From contig JAUSFB010000044.1 in the NCBI GenBank assembly GCA_030651575.1, positions 248,001 to 312,000 on the forward strand: DNA of 64,000 nt, given 5' to 3'. Each line of letters starts with the position of its first letter. Position 1 is the first letter of the stretch. The notes under the pieces were generated by a model, which was not told the origin of the DNA, searched no databases, and worked only from the letters and a program-made list of their open reading frames with translations. A program made the position numbers and the translations under genes. The DNA comes from Phaeospirillum sp. (GTDB lineage Bacteria > Pseudomonadota > Alphaproteobacteria > Rhodospirillales > Magnetospirillaceae). Below, one piece after another: positions 34,605-44,356 of this stretch.

Positions 34605-35222
34605 CTATGTCTTCTGACGGTTCAGGCTGCGGATCGCGGTGGACGAGGCCGGGTGCCGCCGGATATGGAGGAACACCCAGGCCGGCGGCGGCTTGGTGCA
34701 CAAGCACCGCGCGCCCTCGGCCCCACTGCGGTAATGATCGAACCGGCGGGCCGCCTTGGCGGCCAACGCTCGGGCAGAATAGGGACCGCGCGCCAAAATC
34801 GCAACCGGAACGACCGCGAAGATCCGTTCCCAGCGCGCCCAGTGTTCCAACTGGATCAGATTGTCGTCGCCCATCAGCCAGACGAAGCGGGTGCGGCCAA
34901 AGCGGGTGTGCAGCAAAGTCAGGGTGTCGGCGGTATAGCGGGTGCCCAGCCGGGTCTCCAGGGCGCTGACTCTGAGGCGGCGATTGCCGGCGGTGACGGC
35001 ATGGGCCGAGGCCATCCGCTCGGCCAGCGGCGCCATCCCGGTCGCCGGCTTTAGCGGGTTTTGCGGGCTGACCAGCAGCCAGACTTCGTCGAGGCGCAGC
35101 AGCTTCAACGCCAGTTCGGCGATGTGGCGGTGACCGCCATGGGCCGGGTTGAACGAACCGCCCAGGAGCCCGACCCGGACCCGGCGGCGGTCTCCCCAGG
35201 GATTGGGCGGCGGCGGCCTCAC
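34605..35222 (-). CDS. nadD: Nicotinate-nucleotide adenylyltransferase
   Basis: A 205-residue enzyme of NAD synthesis joining NaMN and [21 protein letters not shown] contains the nucleotidyltransferase HxGH-type motif, and [12 protein letters not shown] and the C-terminal SSTAIRS (ISSTxIR) are conserved. The start is a GTG at 35222 overlapping the proA stop (GTGA). The gene ends in TAG in the same reading frame as rsfS. Confidence 0.93.
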   Translation of the reverse strand: MRPPPPNPWGDRRRVRVGLLGGSFNPAHGGHRHIAELALKLLRLDEVWLLVSPQNPLKPATGMAPLAERMASAHAVTAGNRRLRVSALETRLGTRYTADTLTLLHTRFGRTRFVWLMGDDNLIQLEHWARWERIFAVVPVAILARGPYSARALAAKAARRFDHYRSGAEGARCLCTKPPPAWVFLHIRRHPASSTAIRSLNRQKT

Positions 35223-36490
35223 CCCGGCCGGACCTGACCGGCGCCCTTCACCACATATTTGAAGGTGCATAGCTGTTCGACGCCCACCGGGCCGCGCGCA
35301 TGCATCTTGCCGGTGGAGATGCCGATTTCGGCCCCCATGCCGAATTCGCCGCCATCGGCGAACTGGGTCGAGGCGTTCCACAGCACGATGGCCGAGTCGC
35401 AGCCGTTCAGGAAGGCTTCGGCGGCCTTGGCCTCTTCGGTGATGATGGCCTCGGTATGGTGCGAGCCGTAGGCGTTGACGTGGTCCACCGCCGCCCGGAC
35501 GCCGTCCACCACCTTCACCGAGATGACGGAATCGAGATATTCCGTGCTCCAGTCGGCCTCGACGGCGGGCAGGGCGCGGCAGTCGGCCTGCTGCGCCGCG
35601 TGGTCGCCGCGCACCTCGCAACCGGCATCGATCAGCATGGAGACCAGCGGCTTCAGGTGGGTGTCGGCGCAGGCCCGGTCCACCAGCAGGGTCTCGGTCG
35701 CGCCGCAGACGCCGGTCCGGCGCATCTTGGCGTTGAGCACCACCGCTTTGGCCATTTCCAGATCGGCGGCGGCGTCCACATAGGTGTGGCAGATGCCCTC
35801 CAGGTGCTGGAACAGCGGAATGCGGCTTTCCTCGACCACGCGGGCCACCAGCGACTTGCCGCCGCGCGGCACGATGACGTCGATATACTCGGAGAGGCGC
35901 AGCATGGCCCCGACCGCTTCCCGGTCGGTGGTGGGCACCATCTGGACGGCATCGACGGGCAGGCCGGCGGCGGCGATGGCGGCCGACAGGGCGGCCATGA
36001 TCGCTCGCGACGAGTGGAAGCTTTCCGAGCCGCCGCGCAGGATGGCGGCGTTGCCCGACTTCAGGCAGAGGCCGGCGGCGTCGGCGGTGACGTTGGGCCG
36101 GCTCTCATAGATGATTCCGATCACCCCCAGCGGCACCGCGACGCGGGCGATGGCCAGCCCGTTGGGACGGGTCCATCCAGCCAGAGTGCGCCCGACCGGA
36201 TCGGGCAGGGCGGCGATGTCCTCCAGCCCCTTGGCCATGGCCTCGATCCGGGCGGGGTTCAACATCAGGCGGTCGAGTAAGGCCTTGGTCAGGCCCTTGG
36301 CCTCTCCGGCCCGCATGTCCTTTGCGTTGGCGGCGATGATCAGCGGCGCGTCGGTGCGCAGGGCGGCGGCGGCGGCGCGCAGCGCCTGGTCCTTGGCGGC
36401 GGTCGGAGCCAGCGCCATCACCCGCGCGGCGGCGCGGGCGCGGCGGCCGAGATCGGTCATCAGGGTCTGGATATCGGTCGTCATGGTCAT
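35219..36490 (-). CDS. proA: Glutamate-5-semialdehyde dehydrogenase
   Basis: A 423-residue enzyme that reduces glutamyl phosphate in proline synthesis. The aldehyde dehydrogenase fold is clear: [36 protein letters not shown] and the catalytic Cys in [12 protein letters not shown]. Two close ATGs (36490, 36484) are possible; GGAGG is better spaced for the inner one. It follows proB by ten bases. Confidence 0.96.
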   Translation of the reverse strand: MTMTTDIQTLMTDLGRRARAAARVMALAPTAAKDQALRAAAAALRTDAPLIIAANAKDMRAGEAKGLTKALLDRLMLNPARIEAMAKGLEDIAALPDPVGRTLAGWTRPNGLAIARVAVPLGVIGIIYESRPNVTADAAGLCLKSGNAAILRGGSESFHSSRAIMAALSAAIAAAGLPVDAVQMVPTTDREAVGAMLRLSEYIDVIVPRGGKSLVARVVEESRIPLFQHLEGICHTYVDAAADLEMAKAVVLNAKMRRTGVCGATETLLVDRACADTHLKPLVSMLIDAGCEVRGDHAAQQADCRALPAVEADWSTEYLDSVISVKVVDGVRAAVDHVNAYGSHHTEAIITEEAKAAEAFLNGCDSAIVLWNASTQFADGGEFGMGAEIGISTGKMHARGPVGVEQLCTFKYVVKGAGQVRPG

Positions 36491-36500
36491 GGCCTCCAGG

Positions 36501-37604
36501 CTATCCCTCCATCACCAGATCGTCGCGGTGGATCAGTTCGTCGCGGCCGCGAAAACCCAGGATGGTTTCGATTTCGGTGCTCTTGCGGCCCTGGATGGCG
36601 CGGGAGTCGGCGGCGGAATAGGCCACCAATCCGCGGCCCAGCACCCGCCCATCGGCGGATTTGACCAAGACGCAGTCGCCGCGATCGAACTCGCCGTCCA
36701 CCACCACCACGCCGGCCGGCAGCAGGGAGCTGCCCGAAGCCAGGGCGCGGGCGGCGCCGGCATCCAGCACCAGGGCGCCGGCCGGTTTCATGGAGCCGAA
36801 GATCCACTGTTTGCGGGCGGTGCGGGGCTCGGAACCGGGGATGAACCAGGTACAGCGGCTGCCGTCCTCGATGGCCTTGAGGGGGTGTTGCATCTCGCCC
36901 TTGGTGATCGCCATGCGGCAACCGGCCGACAGGCAGATGCGCGCGGCGGTCAGCTTGGTCACCATGCCGCCCGAGCCGTAGGCCGAGCCGGGGTCGCCGG
37001 CCATGGCCTCGATCTCGGGGGTCAGGTCGCGCACTTCGGGGATGAATCTGGCGTCGGGATGCTTGCGCGGGTCGGCGGTATAGAGGCCGTCGATGTCGGA
37101 GAACAGCACCAGCGCGTCGGCCGAGACCATCTGGGCGACGCGGGCGGCAAGGCGGTCGTTGTCGCCCACCCGGATCTCGGCGGTGGCCACGGTGTCGTTT
37201 TCGTTGATCACCGGCACCGCGCCCAGGCGCAGCAGGGTGTCCAGGGTGGAGCGCGCGTTAAGGTAGCGTCGGCGGTCCTCGGAATCATCCAGGGTCAGCA
37301 GCACCTGGGCCACGGTGATGGAATGGTGGGCCAGCGCCTCCTGATAGGCATGGGCGAGGCGGATCTGACCGCAGGCGGCGGCCGCCTGTTTTTCCTCCAG
37401 CCGGAGCGGCTGCTTCAGGCCCAACTGGCGGCGACCGACCGCCACCGCGCCGGAGGACACGATTAGCACTTCTTGTCCGCGCGCCCGGCAGGCGGCGATG
37501 TCGGCGCACAGCGAATCCAGCCAGGTCCGCCGGATATGGCCGGAAACGTCGTCCACCAGCAGCGAGGAGCCGATCTTGATGATCAGCCGCCGGGCCTGTT
37601 TCAT
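36501..37604 (-). CDS. proB: Glutamate 5-kinase
   Basis: A 367-residue kinase opening proline synthesis. The amino-acid kinase domain shows [11 protein letters not shown] and [15 protein letters not shown], with a C-terminal PUA domain (about 280-367). It is feedback-inhibited by proline in relatives. It lies between obgE and proA, 10-60 bases from each. Confidence 0.96.
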   Translation of the reverse strand: MKQARRLIIKIGSSLLVDDVSGHIRRTWLDSLCADIAACRARGQEVLIVSSGAVAVGRRQLGLKQPLRLEEKQAAAACGQIRLAHAYQEALAHHSITVAQVLLTLDDSEDRRRYLNARSTLDTLLRLGAVPVINENDTVATAEIRVGDNDRLAARVAQMVSADALVLFSDIDGLYTADPRKHPDARFIPEVRDLTPEIEAMAGDPGSAYGSGGMVTKLTAARICLSAGCRMAITKGEMQHPLKAIEDGSRCTWFIPGSEPRTARKQWIFGSMKPAGALVLDAGAARALASGSSLLPAGVVVVDGEFDRGDCVLVKSADGRVLGRGLVAYSAADSRAIQGRKSTEIETILGFRGRDELIHRDDLVMEG

Positions 37605-37663
37605 TTTTCAGTCCCTCGATCGGCCAAAGCGGGCGTATCCGTGCCGGTCGGCTTTCATCTTGC

Positions 37664-38827
37664 TCATTCGCCTTCGTCGTCCCCATCGTCTTGGTCGGTG
37701 TTCCAGATCCATTCGCCGTTCGGCCCCACGCGGCCGTCTTCCAGATCGCCCTCCTCGGAGGTCGACTTGAAATGGGGCGTCGAGCGCTTGCCGGCGCCGA
37801 AGGCTGAGGAGGCGGCCAGAACGGCCGGCTCGGCCTCGCGGGCTTCCTTGATATGGCCGAACAGCCGCGCCAAAACCGGTTTCATACCGATGCCGGATAC
37901 GCCGGACAGCGGCAGGACTTCGGCGCCGCAGGCCTCGCGGAGGGCCTCCAGCTTTTCCTCGATGTCTTCCGGAGTCAGCGAGTCGCACTTGTTCAACGCC
38001 ACCACTTCGGGCTTGGCGTCCAGGCCGCCGCCATAGGCGGCCAATTCGTGGCGGACCACGCGATAGACCTCGGCCACGTCGTCCTCGGTGCCGTCGATCA
38101 GGTGCAGCAGCACCCGGCAGCGTTCGATATGCCCCAGAAAGCGGTCGCCGATGCCGAGGCCCTCATGGGCGCCCTCGATCAGGCCGGGGATGTCGGCGGC
38201 GATGAATTCTTCGTCGCCCAGGGTCACCACGCCCAGATTGGGGTGCAAGGTGGTGAAGGGGTAGGCGGCGATCTTGGGCCGCGCCCGGGTGCAGGCGGCC
38301 AGGAAGGTGGACTTGCCGGCATTGGGTTGTCCCACCAGCCCGGCGTCGGCGATCAGTTTGAGGCGTAGCCAGATCCAGCGTTCCTCACCCGGCCAGCCTT
38401 CGTCGTAGCGGCGCGGGGCTTGATTGGTCGAGGTTTTGTAATGCAGGTTGCCAAAGCCGCCATCGCCGCCCCGCAGCAGCACGATGCGCTGACCGGCCTG
38501 GGTGAGATCGGCCATCACCGTCTCTTTGTCCTCGTCCAGCACCTGGGTGCCGACCGGGACCTTCATCACCATGTCGTCGCCCTTGCCGCCGGTCTTGTTG
38601 GCGCCCTGGCCGTGATGGCCCTTATCCGCCTTGAAGTGCTGTTGGTAGCGGTAATCGATCAGGGTGTTGAGGTTGGCGACGCATTCCAGGATCACGTCGC
38701 CGCCCCGGCCGCCATTGCCGCCATCGGGGCCACCGAATTCGATGTGTTTTTCGCGACGAAAGCTGCACGCGCCGGCTCCGCCGTCGCCGCTTCTGACGAA
38801 AATCTTGGCCTGATCGAGGAATTTCAT
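37664..38827 (-). CDS. obgE: Obg-family GTPase
   Basis: A 387-residue essential GTPase linked to 50S assembly and stringent control. The glycine-rich Obg fold ([20 protein letters not shown] ... GGRGGDV) is followed by the G domain: [28 protein letters not shown] and NKCD. The C-terminal 45 residues are very acidic ([10 protein letters not shown]). It is separated from rpmA by a terminator, though the genes share direction. Confidence 0.96.
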   Translation of the reverse strand: MKFLDQAKIFVRSGDGGAGACSFRREKHIEFGGPDGGNGGRGGDVILECVANLNTLIDYRYQQHFKADKGHHGQGANKTGGKGDDMVMKVPVGTQVLDEDKETVMADLTQAGQRIVLLRGGDGGFGNLHYKTSTNQAPRRYDEGWPGEERWIWLRLKLIADAGLVGQPNAGKSTFLAACTRARPKIAAYPFTTLHPNLGVVTLGDEEFIAADIPGLIEGAHEGLGIGDRFLGHIERCRVLLHLIDGTEDDVAEVYRVVRHELAAYGGGLDAKPEVVALNKCDSLTPEDIEEKLEALREACGAEVLPLSGVSGIGMKPVLARLFGHIKEAREAEPAVLAASSAFGAGKRSTPHFKSTSEEGDLEDGRVGPNGEWIWNTDQDDGDDEGE

Positions 38828-38882
38828 CTTTGTTTTGCCTCACACGCCGTGGCGAGCTTCGCCCGTGACGCTCAAGTCCCTG

Positions 38883-38916
38883 AAAACGAAAAGGGGGAAC
38901 GGCGAACCGTTCCCCC
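38883..38916 (-). terminator. Intrinsic terminator after rpmA
   Basis: A perfect 10-base GC-rich stem (38893-38902 and 38907-38916) with a 4-base TTCG loop on the minus strand, followed there by TTTTCGTTTT. It separates rplU-rpmA from obgE, so the downstream block needs read-through or its own promoter. Confidence 0.85.
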
Positions 38917-38947
38917 CTTCCAAAACCATATGGGTCCGGGAACGGCC

Positions 38948-39217
38948 CTATTCGGCGGCTTCCGGCAGCGGCTCGATGACCACGAAGGTCCGGCCTTCGG
39001 CCTTGTGCTTGAAGGCGACGGTGCCGAGGACCTTGGCGAACAAGGTATGATCGGTGCCCATGCCGACATTGGTGCCGGGATAGAATTTGGTGCCGCGCTG
39101 GCGCACGATGATGTTGCCGGGGATGACGATCTCACCACCGAACTTCTTGACGCCAAGCCGCTGACCCGCTGAGTCGCGACCGTTGCGGGATGAGCCGCCA
39201 GCCTTTTTATGAGCCAT
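38948..39217 (-). CDS. rpmA: 50S ribosomal protein L27
   Basis: An 89-residue protein beginning [15 protein letters not shown] with the standard flexible N-terminal tail reaching the peptidyl-transferase centre. Seen also: [24 protein letters not shown] precedes the ATG. 34 bases after rplU. Confidence 0.97.
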   Translation of the reverse strand: MAHKKAGGSSRNGRDSAGQRLGVKKFGGEIVIPGNIIVRQRGTKFYPGTNVGMGTDHTLFAKVLGTVAFKHKAEGRTFVVIEPLPEAAE

Positions 39218-39251
39218 AGTCTAGTCTCCTCGTATCCGCTTGGGGCTGCGA

Positions 39252-39554
39252 TCAGCCGGCGGAGATATCGGTAATGCGCAGAATCGTCAGATCCTGGCGG
39301 TGGCCATTCTTGCGGCGCGAATTCTGGCGGCGGCGCTTCTTGAAGATGATGATCTTCTCGCCACGGGCCTGAGCGACCACGGTCGCCGTCACCTGGGCGC
39401 CAGCCACGACGGGAGCGCCAATCTTGTCGCCAACCATCAGAACCTGATCGAGCACGAGCTCGGACCCGGCCTCACCAGCCAGCTTCTCGACGCGGATGAC
39501 GTCGTCCTTGGCCACCTTGTACTGCTTACCGCCGGTCTGGATGACTGCGAACAT
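39252..39554 (-). CDS. rplU: 50S ribosomal protein L21
   Basis: A 100-residue protein: [18 protein letters not shown] and the conserved [16 protein letters not shown] region. First gene of the rplU-rpmA unit; the 119 bases upstream should hold the promoter but I cannot pick it out confidently. Confidence 0.97.
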   Translation of the reverse strand: MFAVIQTGGKQYKVAKDDVIRVEKLAGEAGSELVLDQVLMVGDKIGAPVVAGAQVTATVVAQARGEKIIIFKKRRRQNSRRKNGHRQDLTILRITDISAG

Positions 39555-39673
39555 GACGATTCTACCTGAGCAAAAGAATTAGTGACGCGCAGGGCGAACA
39601 CCCCGCGCGAGAGGGCCGAACTATACTCAGGCGCGTTCGAGAGTCAACGCCTTTGTAATGGGGGCGAGTCGCA

Positions 39674-39877
39674 TCACGCTTCGTAGCTGGCGATTTCGGC
39701 GGCGGCCCGGCCGGGCAGGCGGTCGAGGATAGCTTGTTTCTGGCCATCGCTGGCGGTGGACCAGGCTTTGATTTCGGCCTTGGTGCGCTTGCAGCCGGCG
39801 CACCAGTCAAAACGGTCGTCGATACGGCAGACCGACTTGCACGGACTGTTGAAGATCTTGAGCTGCGGGTGGGGCAA
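39674..39877 (-). CDS. DUF1289 protein
   Basis: A 67-residue cysteine-rich protein: NSPCKSVCRIDDRFDWCAGC, then a helical half (EIKAWSTASDGQKQAIL). The four cysteines suggest a small metal site; function of the family is unknown. No ATG fits; a TTG at 39877 has GGGAGG five bases upstream, a strong site. Divergent from the phosphofructokinase. Confidence 0.85.
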   Translation of the reverse strand: MPHPQLKIFNSPCKSVCRIDDRFDWCAGCKRTKAEIKAWSTASDGQKQAILDRLPGRAAAEIASYEA

Positions 39878-40023
39878 TCCTACCTCCCTGGCAAGCCCCG
39901 TTCGGTGGGGCTGTCTCCCATATGGGGCCTACTCATGAGGCGTAAAAGACCTGACGCCTCTGGCAGCTCCTTCGCGGGCGGCGTATCGTGATCGCCGGAC
40001 GTGACAGAAGGGGAGGGCGGGAG

Positions 40024-41238
40024 ATGTTGCACGGCAAGGTCCTGGTGGCTCAAGGCGGCGGGCCGACGGCGGTCATCAATCAGTCCATGGTGGGCGCGGT
40101 GCTGGAATCGCGCAAATTCCGCAATGTGGATCTGGTCTATGGCGCCCATCATGGGGTGCGCGGCATCATCAACGAGGAGTTTCTCGACCTCACCCAGGAG
40201 ACCAGCCATAACCTGGAGGCGGTGGCGCAGACTCCGTCCTCGGCGCTGGGCTCGACCCGCGACAAGCCCGACCTTAAATACTGTCAGGAGGTGTTCCGGG
40301 TTCTCCAGGCCCATGGCATCGCCTACTTCTTTTATATCGGCGGTAATGATTCCTCGGACACGGTCCGTATCGTCTCGGAGGAGGCGCACAAGGCCGGCTA
40401 TCCGCTGCGCTGCATCCATATCCCCAAGACCATCGACAACGATCTGGTCCATAACGACCACACGCCGGGCTTTCCCTCGGCGGCGCGGTTCGTCGCCCAG
40501 GCCTTCATGGGGGCCAATCTGGACAATGCGGCGCTGAAGGGCGTCTATATAGCGGTGGTGATGGGCCGCCATGCTGGCTTCCTGACCGCCGCCTCGGCCT
40601 TGGGCAAGAAGTTCCCCGATGACGGCCCCCACCTGATCTATATTCCCGAGCGCGTCTTCTCGGTCGATCGCTTCCTGTCCGACGTCAAGGACTGCTACGA
40701 GCGGTATGGCCGCTGCGTGGTGGCGGTCTCCGAAGGCATCCACGACGAGAACGGCGCGCCCATCATCACCAAGCTGGCAAAGGATGTGGAAAAGGACGCC
40801 CACGGCAATATCCAGCTGTCGGGCACCGGCGCCCTGGCCGACCTGCTGTGCGAGGAGGTCAAGGCCAGGCTGGGAATCAAGCGGGTGCGCGGCGACACCT
40901 TCGGCTATGTCCAGCGCTCGTTTATCGGTTGCGTCTCGGACGTGGACCAGCGCGAGGCCCGCGAGGTCGGCGAGAAGGCGGTGCAATTCGCCATGTGGGG
41001 CACGGTGGACGGCTCGGTGACCATCCAGCGCACCGGTTTTTACTCGGTGGACTACAAGCTGCTGCCGCTGGAGATGGTGGCAGGCAAGACCCGCGTGATG
41101 GAGGACCACTTCATCGCCGACTCCGGAACCGATGTCACCGACGCCTTCCGCATGTATTTGCGGCCGCTGCTGGGCTCGGGGATGCCCGACGCGTTCCGGC
41201 TGCGGCTCAATTCGGTTCCGAAGATATTGATGGGCTGA
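40024..41238 (+). CDS. pfp: Phosphofructokinase, probably pyrophosphate-dependent
   Basis: A 404-residue PFK-fold enzyme. It has GGGPTAVINQS near the start, GGNDSSDT in the phosphoryl-donor site and PKTIDNDL at the substrate site. The Asn/Asp in place of the Gly of GGDGS and the Lys of PKTIDND are marks of PPi-using enzymes rather than ATP-using ones, so reversible fructose 6-phosphate phosphorylation with PPi is inferred. ATG 40024 has GGGAGGG upstream; the GTG at 39988 would add an unrelated 12 residues. Confidence 0.88.
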   Translation: MLHGKVLVAQGGGPTAVINQSMVGAVLESRKFRNVDLVYGAHHGVRGIINEEFLDLTQETSHNLEAVAQTPSSALGSTRDKPDLKYCQEVFRVLQAHGIAYFFYIGGNDSSDTVRIVSEEAHKAGYPLRCIHIPKTIDNDLVHNDHTPGFPSAARFVAQAFMGANLDNAALKGVYIAVVMGRHAGFLTAASALGKKFPDDGPHLIYIPERVFSVDRFLSDVKDCYERYGRCVVAVSEGIHDENGAPIITKLAKDVEKDAHGNIQLSGTGALADLLCEEVKARLGIKRVRGDTFGYVQRSFIGCVSDVDQREAREVGEKAVQFAMWGTVDGSVTIQRTGFYSVDYKLLPLEMVAGKTRVMEDHFIADSGTDVTDAFRMYLRPLLGSGMPDAFRLRLNSVPKILMG

Positions 41239-41362
41239 TGTCGGTTCCACCCTTCTGGGCACTTGTGCCCTCTGTCCGGTTGTGCTTCATACCCGGGATC
41301 GATGTCTCGGCCGGGGCGCGCGGTCGCGTCCTTGGCTTTCCGACGAGAAGGAATGATCGCTC

Positions 41363-42205
41363 ATGATGAAGCTGTTCGCGCGCGGCCCCGTGCTCGCCCT
41401 TGGTCTGGTCGCCGGGTTCGCCGCCAGCCCGGTTTTTGCCGCCGACCAGAAGAATGCCGTGGTCGCCGTGGTCAACGGCTCCGAGATTCATATCTCCCAG
41501 CTGGCCGATTTTGCCCGTCAGCTGCCGCGTGGAGCAGGACAGCCGCCCTACGAGGCGCTGCTTGAAATCGTCATCAACAACCAGTTGGTCTACGATGCGG
41601 CGAAGAAGGAGAAGCTCGACGCCAATCCCGAGATCAAGGCCGCCCTCAAGAAGGTCGAGATGCAGATGGTGACTCAGGCCTATATGCAAAATAAGGTCCG
41701 TCCGGCGGTCACCGAAGAGTCGATCAAGGCCAATTACGACCGGGCGGTCAAGGAATTCGTCCCGGCCGAGGAAGTGCGCGCCCGCCATATCCTGGTGGAA
41801 ACCGACGAGGCCGCCCGCTCCATCATCGCCGAGTTGGGCCGTGGCGCCGACTTCGCCGAACTGGCCAAGACCCGCACCAAGGACCCGTCAGGGGCCGCCA
41901 ACGGTGGCGATCTCGGCTATTTCTCCCAGAAGGCCATGGTGCCGGAATTCGCCGACGCCGCCTTTGCCATGCGCCCCGGCGAGGTCTCCAAGACCCCCGT
42001 CAAGTCGCCGTTCGGCTACCATGTGATCAAGGTCGACGACAAGCGCATGGCGGTGATCCCCCCCTACGAGCAGGCCAAGCCCGCCATCGCCCAGCAGATT
42101 GCCGAAGGCATCCAGGAGAAGCTGGTGATGGACCTGCGCGACAAGGCCAAGATCAAGCGCTTTGGTCCCGATGGCGCGCCGCTGCCCGAGCAGGGCAAGA
42201 AGTAG
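41363..42205 (+). CDS. Periplasmic parvulin-type peptidyl-prolyl isomerase
   Basis: A 280-residue exported foldase. Signal peptide about 1-27 (ends SPVFA), a SurA/PrsA-like N-terminal helical part, then a parvulin domain (about 135-230: RARHILVETDEAARSI, DPSGAANGGDLGYFSQ, PFGYHVIKVDD). It would assist outer-membrane protein folding in the periplasm. GAAGGA precedes the start. Confidence 0.92.
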   Translation: MMKLFARGPVLALGLVAGFAASPVFAADQKNAVVAVVNGSEIHISQLADFARQLPRGAGQPPYEALLEIVINNQLVYDAAKKEKLDANPEIKAALKKVEMQMVTQAYMQNKVRPAVTEESIKANYDRAVKEFVPAEEVRARHILVETDEAARSIIAELGRGADFAELAKTRTKDPSGAANGGDLGYFSQKAMVPEFADAAFAMRPGEVSKTPVKSPFGYHVIKVDDKRMAVIPPYEQAKPAIAQQIAEGIQEKLVMDLRDKAKIKRFGPDGAPLPEQGKK

Positions 42206-42235
42206 GCTTCCTTCGCCGTCACTAAAGTGTGGCGA

Positions 42236-42273
42236 GACTCCGGCGCGTCGGTCTTGTACCAACCGCCGGAGTC
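42236..42273 (+). terminator. Terminator-like inverted repeat before argJ
   Basis: A perfect 10-base repeat (arms 42236-42245 and 42264-42273) with an 18-base loop, 30 bases after the isomerase stop. Only TTC follows, so termination may be weak or the structure may instead affect argJ. Confidence 0.45.
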
Positions 42274-42299
42274 TTCACCGCCAAAATGGAATTTCCGCC

Positions 42300-43532
42300 A
42301 TGACCTCCACCGTGTCGCCCCTCGCCCCCGCTCGGTTTCCCGACATGCCTGTCGTCGACGGCGTCACCCTGGCCAGTCACGCCTGTGGCGTCCGCTATGC
42401 CGGACGCACCGACCTGCTGCTGGTGGAAATGGCCGAAGGCACCGCCGCCGCCGGGGTGTTCACCCGCTCGTTGACCGCCTCGGCTCCGGTGGAGTGGTGC
42501 AGGACCGCGGTCGCCAAGGGTCGTGCCCGCGTTCTGGTGGTCAATTCCGGCAATGCCAACGCCTTCACCGGTTCGGTGGGCGTCGCCTCGGTCAGCCGCA
42601 CGGTGGACAAGGCCTCGGCCCTGGTCGGTTGCAAGGCTTCCGAGGTCTATATCGCCTCCACCGGCACCATCGGGGTCCGGCTGCCCGACGAAAAAATCAC
42701 AGATGCCCTGGCCGACGCCCGCGCCAAGCTGAAGCCCGACGCCTGGTTCGAGGCTGCCCAGGCGATCATGACCACCGACACCTATCCCAAGGGCGCCAGC
42801 CGCACCGCCGTGATCGATGGAACCAAGGTGGTCATCAACGGCATCGCCAAGGGCGCCGGCATGATCGCGCCCGACATGGCGACCATGCTGTCCTATGTCT
42901 TCACCGACGCCGCCTTGCCGGCCGGAGTGTTGCAGGATCTGCTGTCCAAGGGCGTCGACGGCTCGTTCAATTGCATCACGGTGGATAGCGACACCTCCAC
43001 CAGCGACACCTTGATGCTGTTCGCCACCGGCAAGGCCGGCAATAAGGCGATCAAGGACGCCAAGGACAAGCGGCTGTCCGATTTCAAGGCCAAGCTGTTC
43101 GAGCTGCTGACCGATCTGGCCCATCAGGTGGTCCGCGACGGCGAGGGCGCCACCAAATTCGTCGCCATCACCGTCACCGGCGCCGCCGGACGCAAGGCAG
43201 CCCGCAAGATCGGCATGTCCATCGCCAATTCGCCCCTGGTCAAGACCGCCATCGCCGGCGAGGACGCCAATTGGGGCCGCGTCGTGATGGCGGTGGGCAA
43301 GTCCGGCGAGAAGGCCAACCGCGACAAGCTTTCCATCCGCATGGGCGGCGTCACGGTCGCCGACAAGGGCGAGGTGGCCCCCGGCTATGACGAGACTCCC
43401 GTCACCCACCACATGAAGGGCAAGGAGATCGTCATCGAGGTCGATGTGGGCGTGGGCAAGGGCAAGGCCACGGTGTGGACCTGCGATCTGACGCACGCCT
43501 ATATCGACATCAACGGCTCGTATCGGAGTTAG
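42300..43532 (+). CDS. argJ: Bifunctional ornithine acetyltransferase/N-acetylglutamate synthase
   Basis: A 410-residue enzyme recycling acetyl groups in arginine synthesis. It shows VVNSGNANAFTG, IMTTDTYPKGAS and the self-cleavage site KGAGMIAPDMATMLSY, where the chain splits before Thr into alpha and beta subunits. Whether it is mono- or bifunctional cannot be told. ATG 42300 fits the family N-terminus. Confidence 0.96.
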   Translation: MTSTVSPLAPARFPDMPVVDGVTLASHACGVRYAGRTDLLLVEMAEGTAAAGVFTRSLTASAPVEWCRTAVAKGRARVLVVNSGNANAFTGSVGVASVSRTVDKASALVGCKASEVYIASTGTIGVRLPDEKITDALADARAKLKPDAWFEAAQAIMTTDTYPKGASRTAVIDGTKVVINGIAKGAGMIAPDMATMLSYVFTDAALPAGVLQDLLSKGVDGSFNCITVDSDTSTSDTLMLFATGKAGNKAIKDAKDKRLSDFKAKLFELLTDLAHQVVRDGEGATKFVAITVTGAAGRKAARKIGMSIANSPLVKTAIAGEDANWGRVVMAVGKSGEKANRDKLSIRMGGVTVADKGEVAPGYDETPVTHHMKGKEIVIEVDVGVGKGKATVWTCDLTHAYIDINGSYRS

Positions 43533-43542
43533 TTTTTGGCCC

Positions 43543-43857
43543 TCAATCGCCGGGCGGGGCCTCTGTTTTCCACACCGCATCTTCCATGGCGCGGGCCAGG
43601 GCGATGTCTTTCCCGGTGACGCCGCCGGCGTCGTGGGTGGACAAGGTGACTTCGACCCGGTTCCAGACGTTGAACCATTCGGGGTGGTGGTTCATCCGCT
43701 CGGCCGCCAGCGCCACGGCGGTCATGAAGGCGAACGCCCCTGCGAAATCCTTGAACATATAGGTCTTGGCGATGGCATCGCGGTCGTCGCGCCCGGTCCA
43801 GCCCGGCAGCGTGGCGAGGGCGGCGGCGCGGTCGGCGGCGGTAAGCTTGTGGGTCAT
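43543..43857 (-). CDS. 4a-hydroxytetrahydrobiopterin dehydratase
   Basis: A 104-residue pterin-carbinolamine dehydratase (PhhB/DCoH fold). Active-site motif [10 protein letters not shown] and the following [16 protein letters not shown] are intact. It recycles the pterin cofactor of aromatic hydroxylases; no phhA is nearby. ATG 43857 has AGGAG upstream. Convergent with argJ, ten bases apart. Confidence 0.93.
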   Translation of the reverse strand: MTHKLTAADRAAALATLPGWTGRDDRDAIAKTYMFKDFAGAFAFMTAVALAAERMNHHPEWFNVWNRVEVTLSTHDAGGVTGKDIALARAMEDAVWKTEAPPGD

Positions 43858-43948
43858 GGGGGCTCCTGAGACCATCATGGCGCGACCGGTACACTTCAAA
43901 CAGTGGGTGCCCCTGGCGCCCTCAACAAGGACAGGCTAAAATCTTTTC

Positions 43949-44356
43949 ATGAGCAGAGTGATCCCCCACCACAGCACCCCGCCGTCCTCCGCCGATCTGG
44001 AGACCATCGCCGCCGCCGCTTTTGCGGATATTCCCCAGGAACTGCGCCGCTATGCCGCCGATGTTCTCATTCGGGTCGAGGATTTCCCCGATGAGGAGGT
44101 CGAGCGCGAGATGGATCTGGAGAGTCCCTTCGACCTGTTGGGGCTGTATTGCGGTTCGGCCCAGGACATCCAGGCCTTTGGGGGCGCGCCGTCGTCGGTC
44201 GATATGATCTTCCTCTATCGCCGGCCAATCCTGGACTACTGGTGTGAGACAGGGGAAGATCTGTCATCGGTGGTTCGGCACGTGCTGATCCACGAGATCG
44301 GGCATCATTTCGGCTTGTCCGACGACGATATGGAGCGAATCGAGGACGAAGAGTGA
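43949..44356 (+). CDS. Small zincin-like metallopeptidase family protein
   Basis: A 135-residue protein with HEIGHHFGLSDDDME, the HExxH zinc motif plus a third-ligand Asp, near residues 115-129. It belongs to a small family of acidic zincin-like proteins of unknown substrate. It overlaps the LonB-like gene by four bases (GTGA), so two proteolytic functions are coupled. Confidence 0.88.
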   Translation: MSRVIPHHSTPPSSADLETIAAAAFADIPQELRRYAADVLIRVEDFPDEEVEREMDLESPFDLLGLYCGSAQDIQAFGGAPSSVDMIFLYRRPILDYWCETGEDLSSVVRHVLIHEIGHHFGLSDDDMERIEDEE

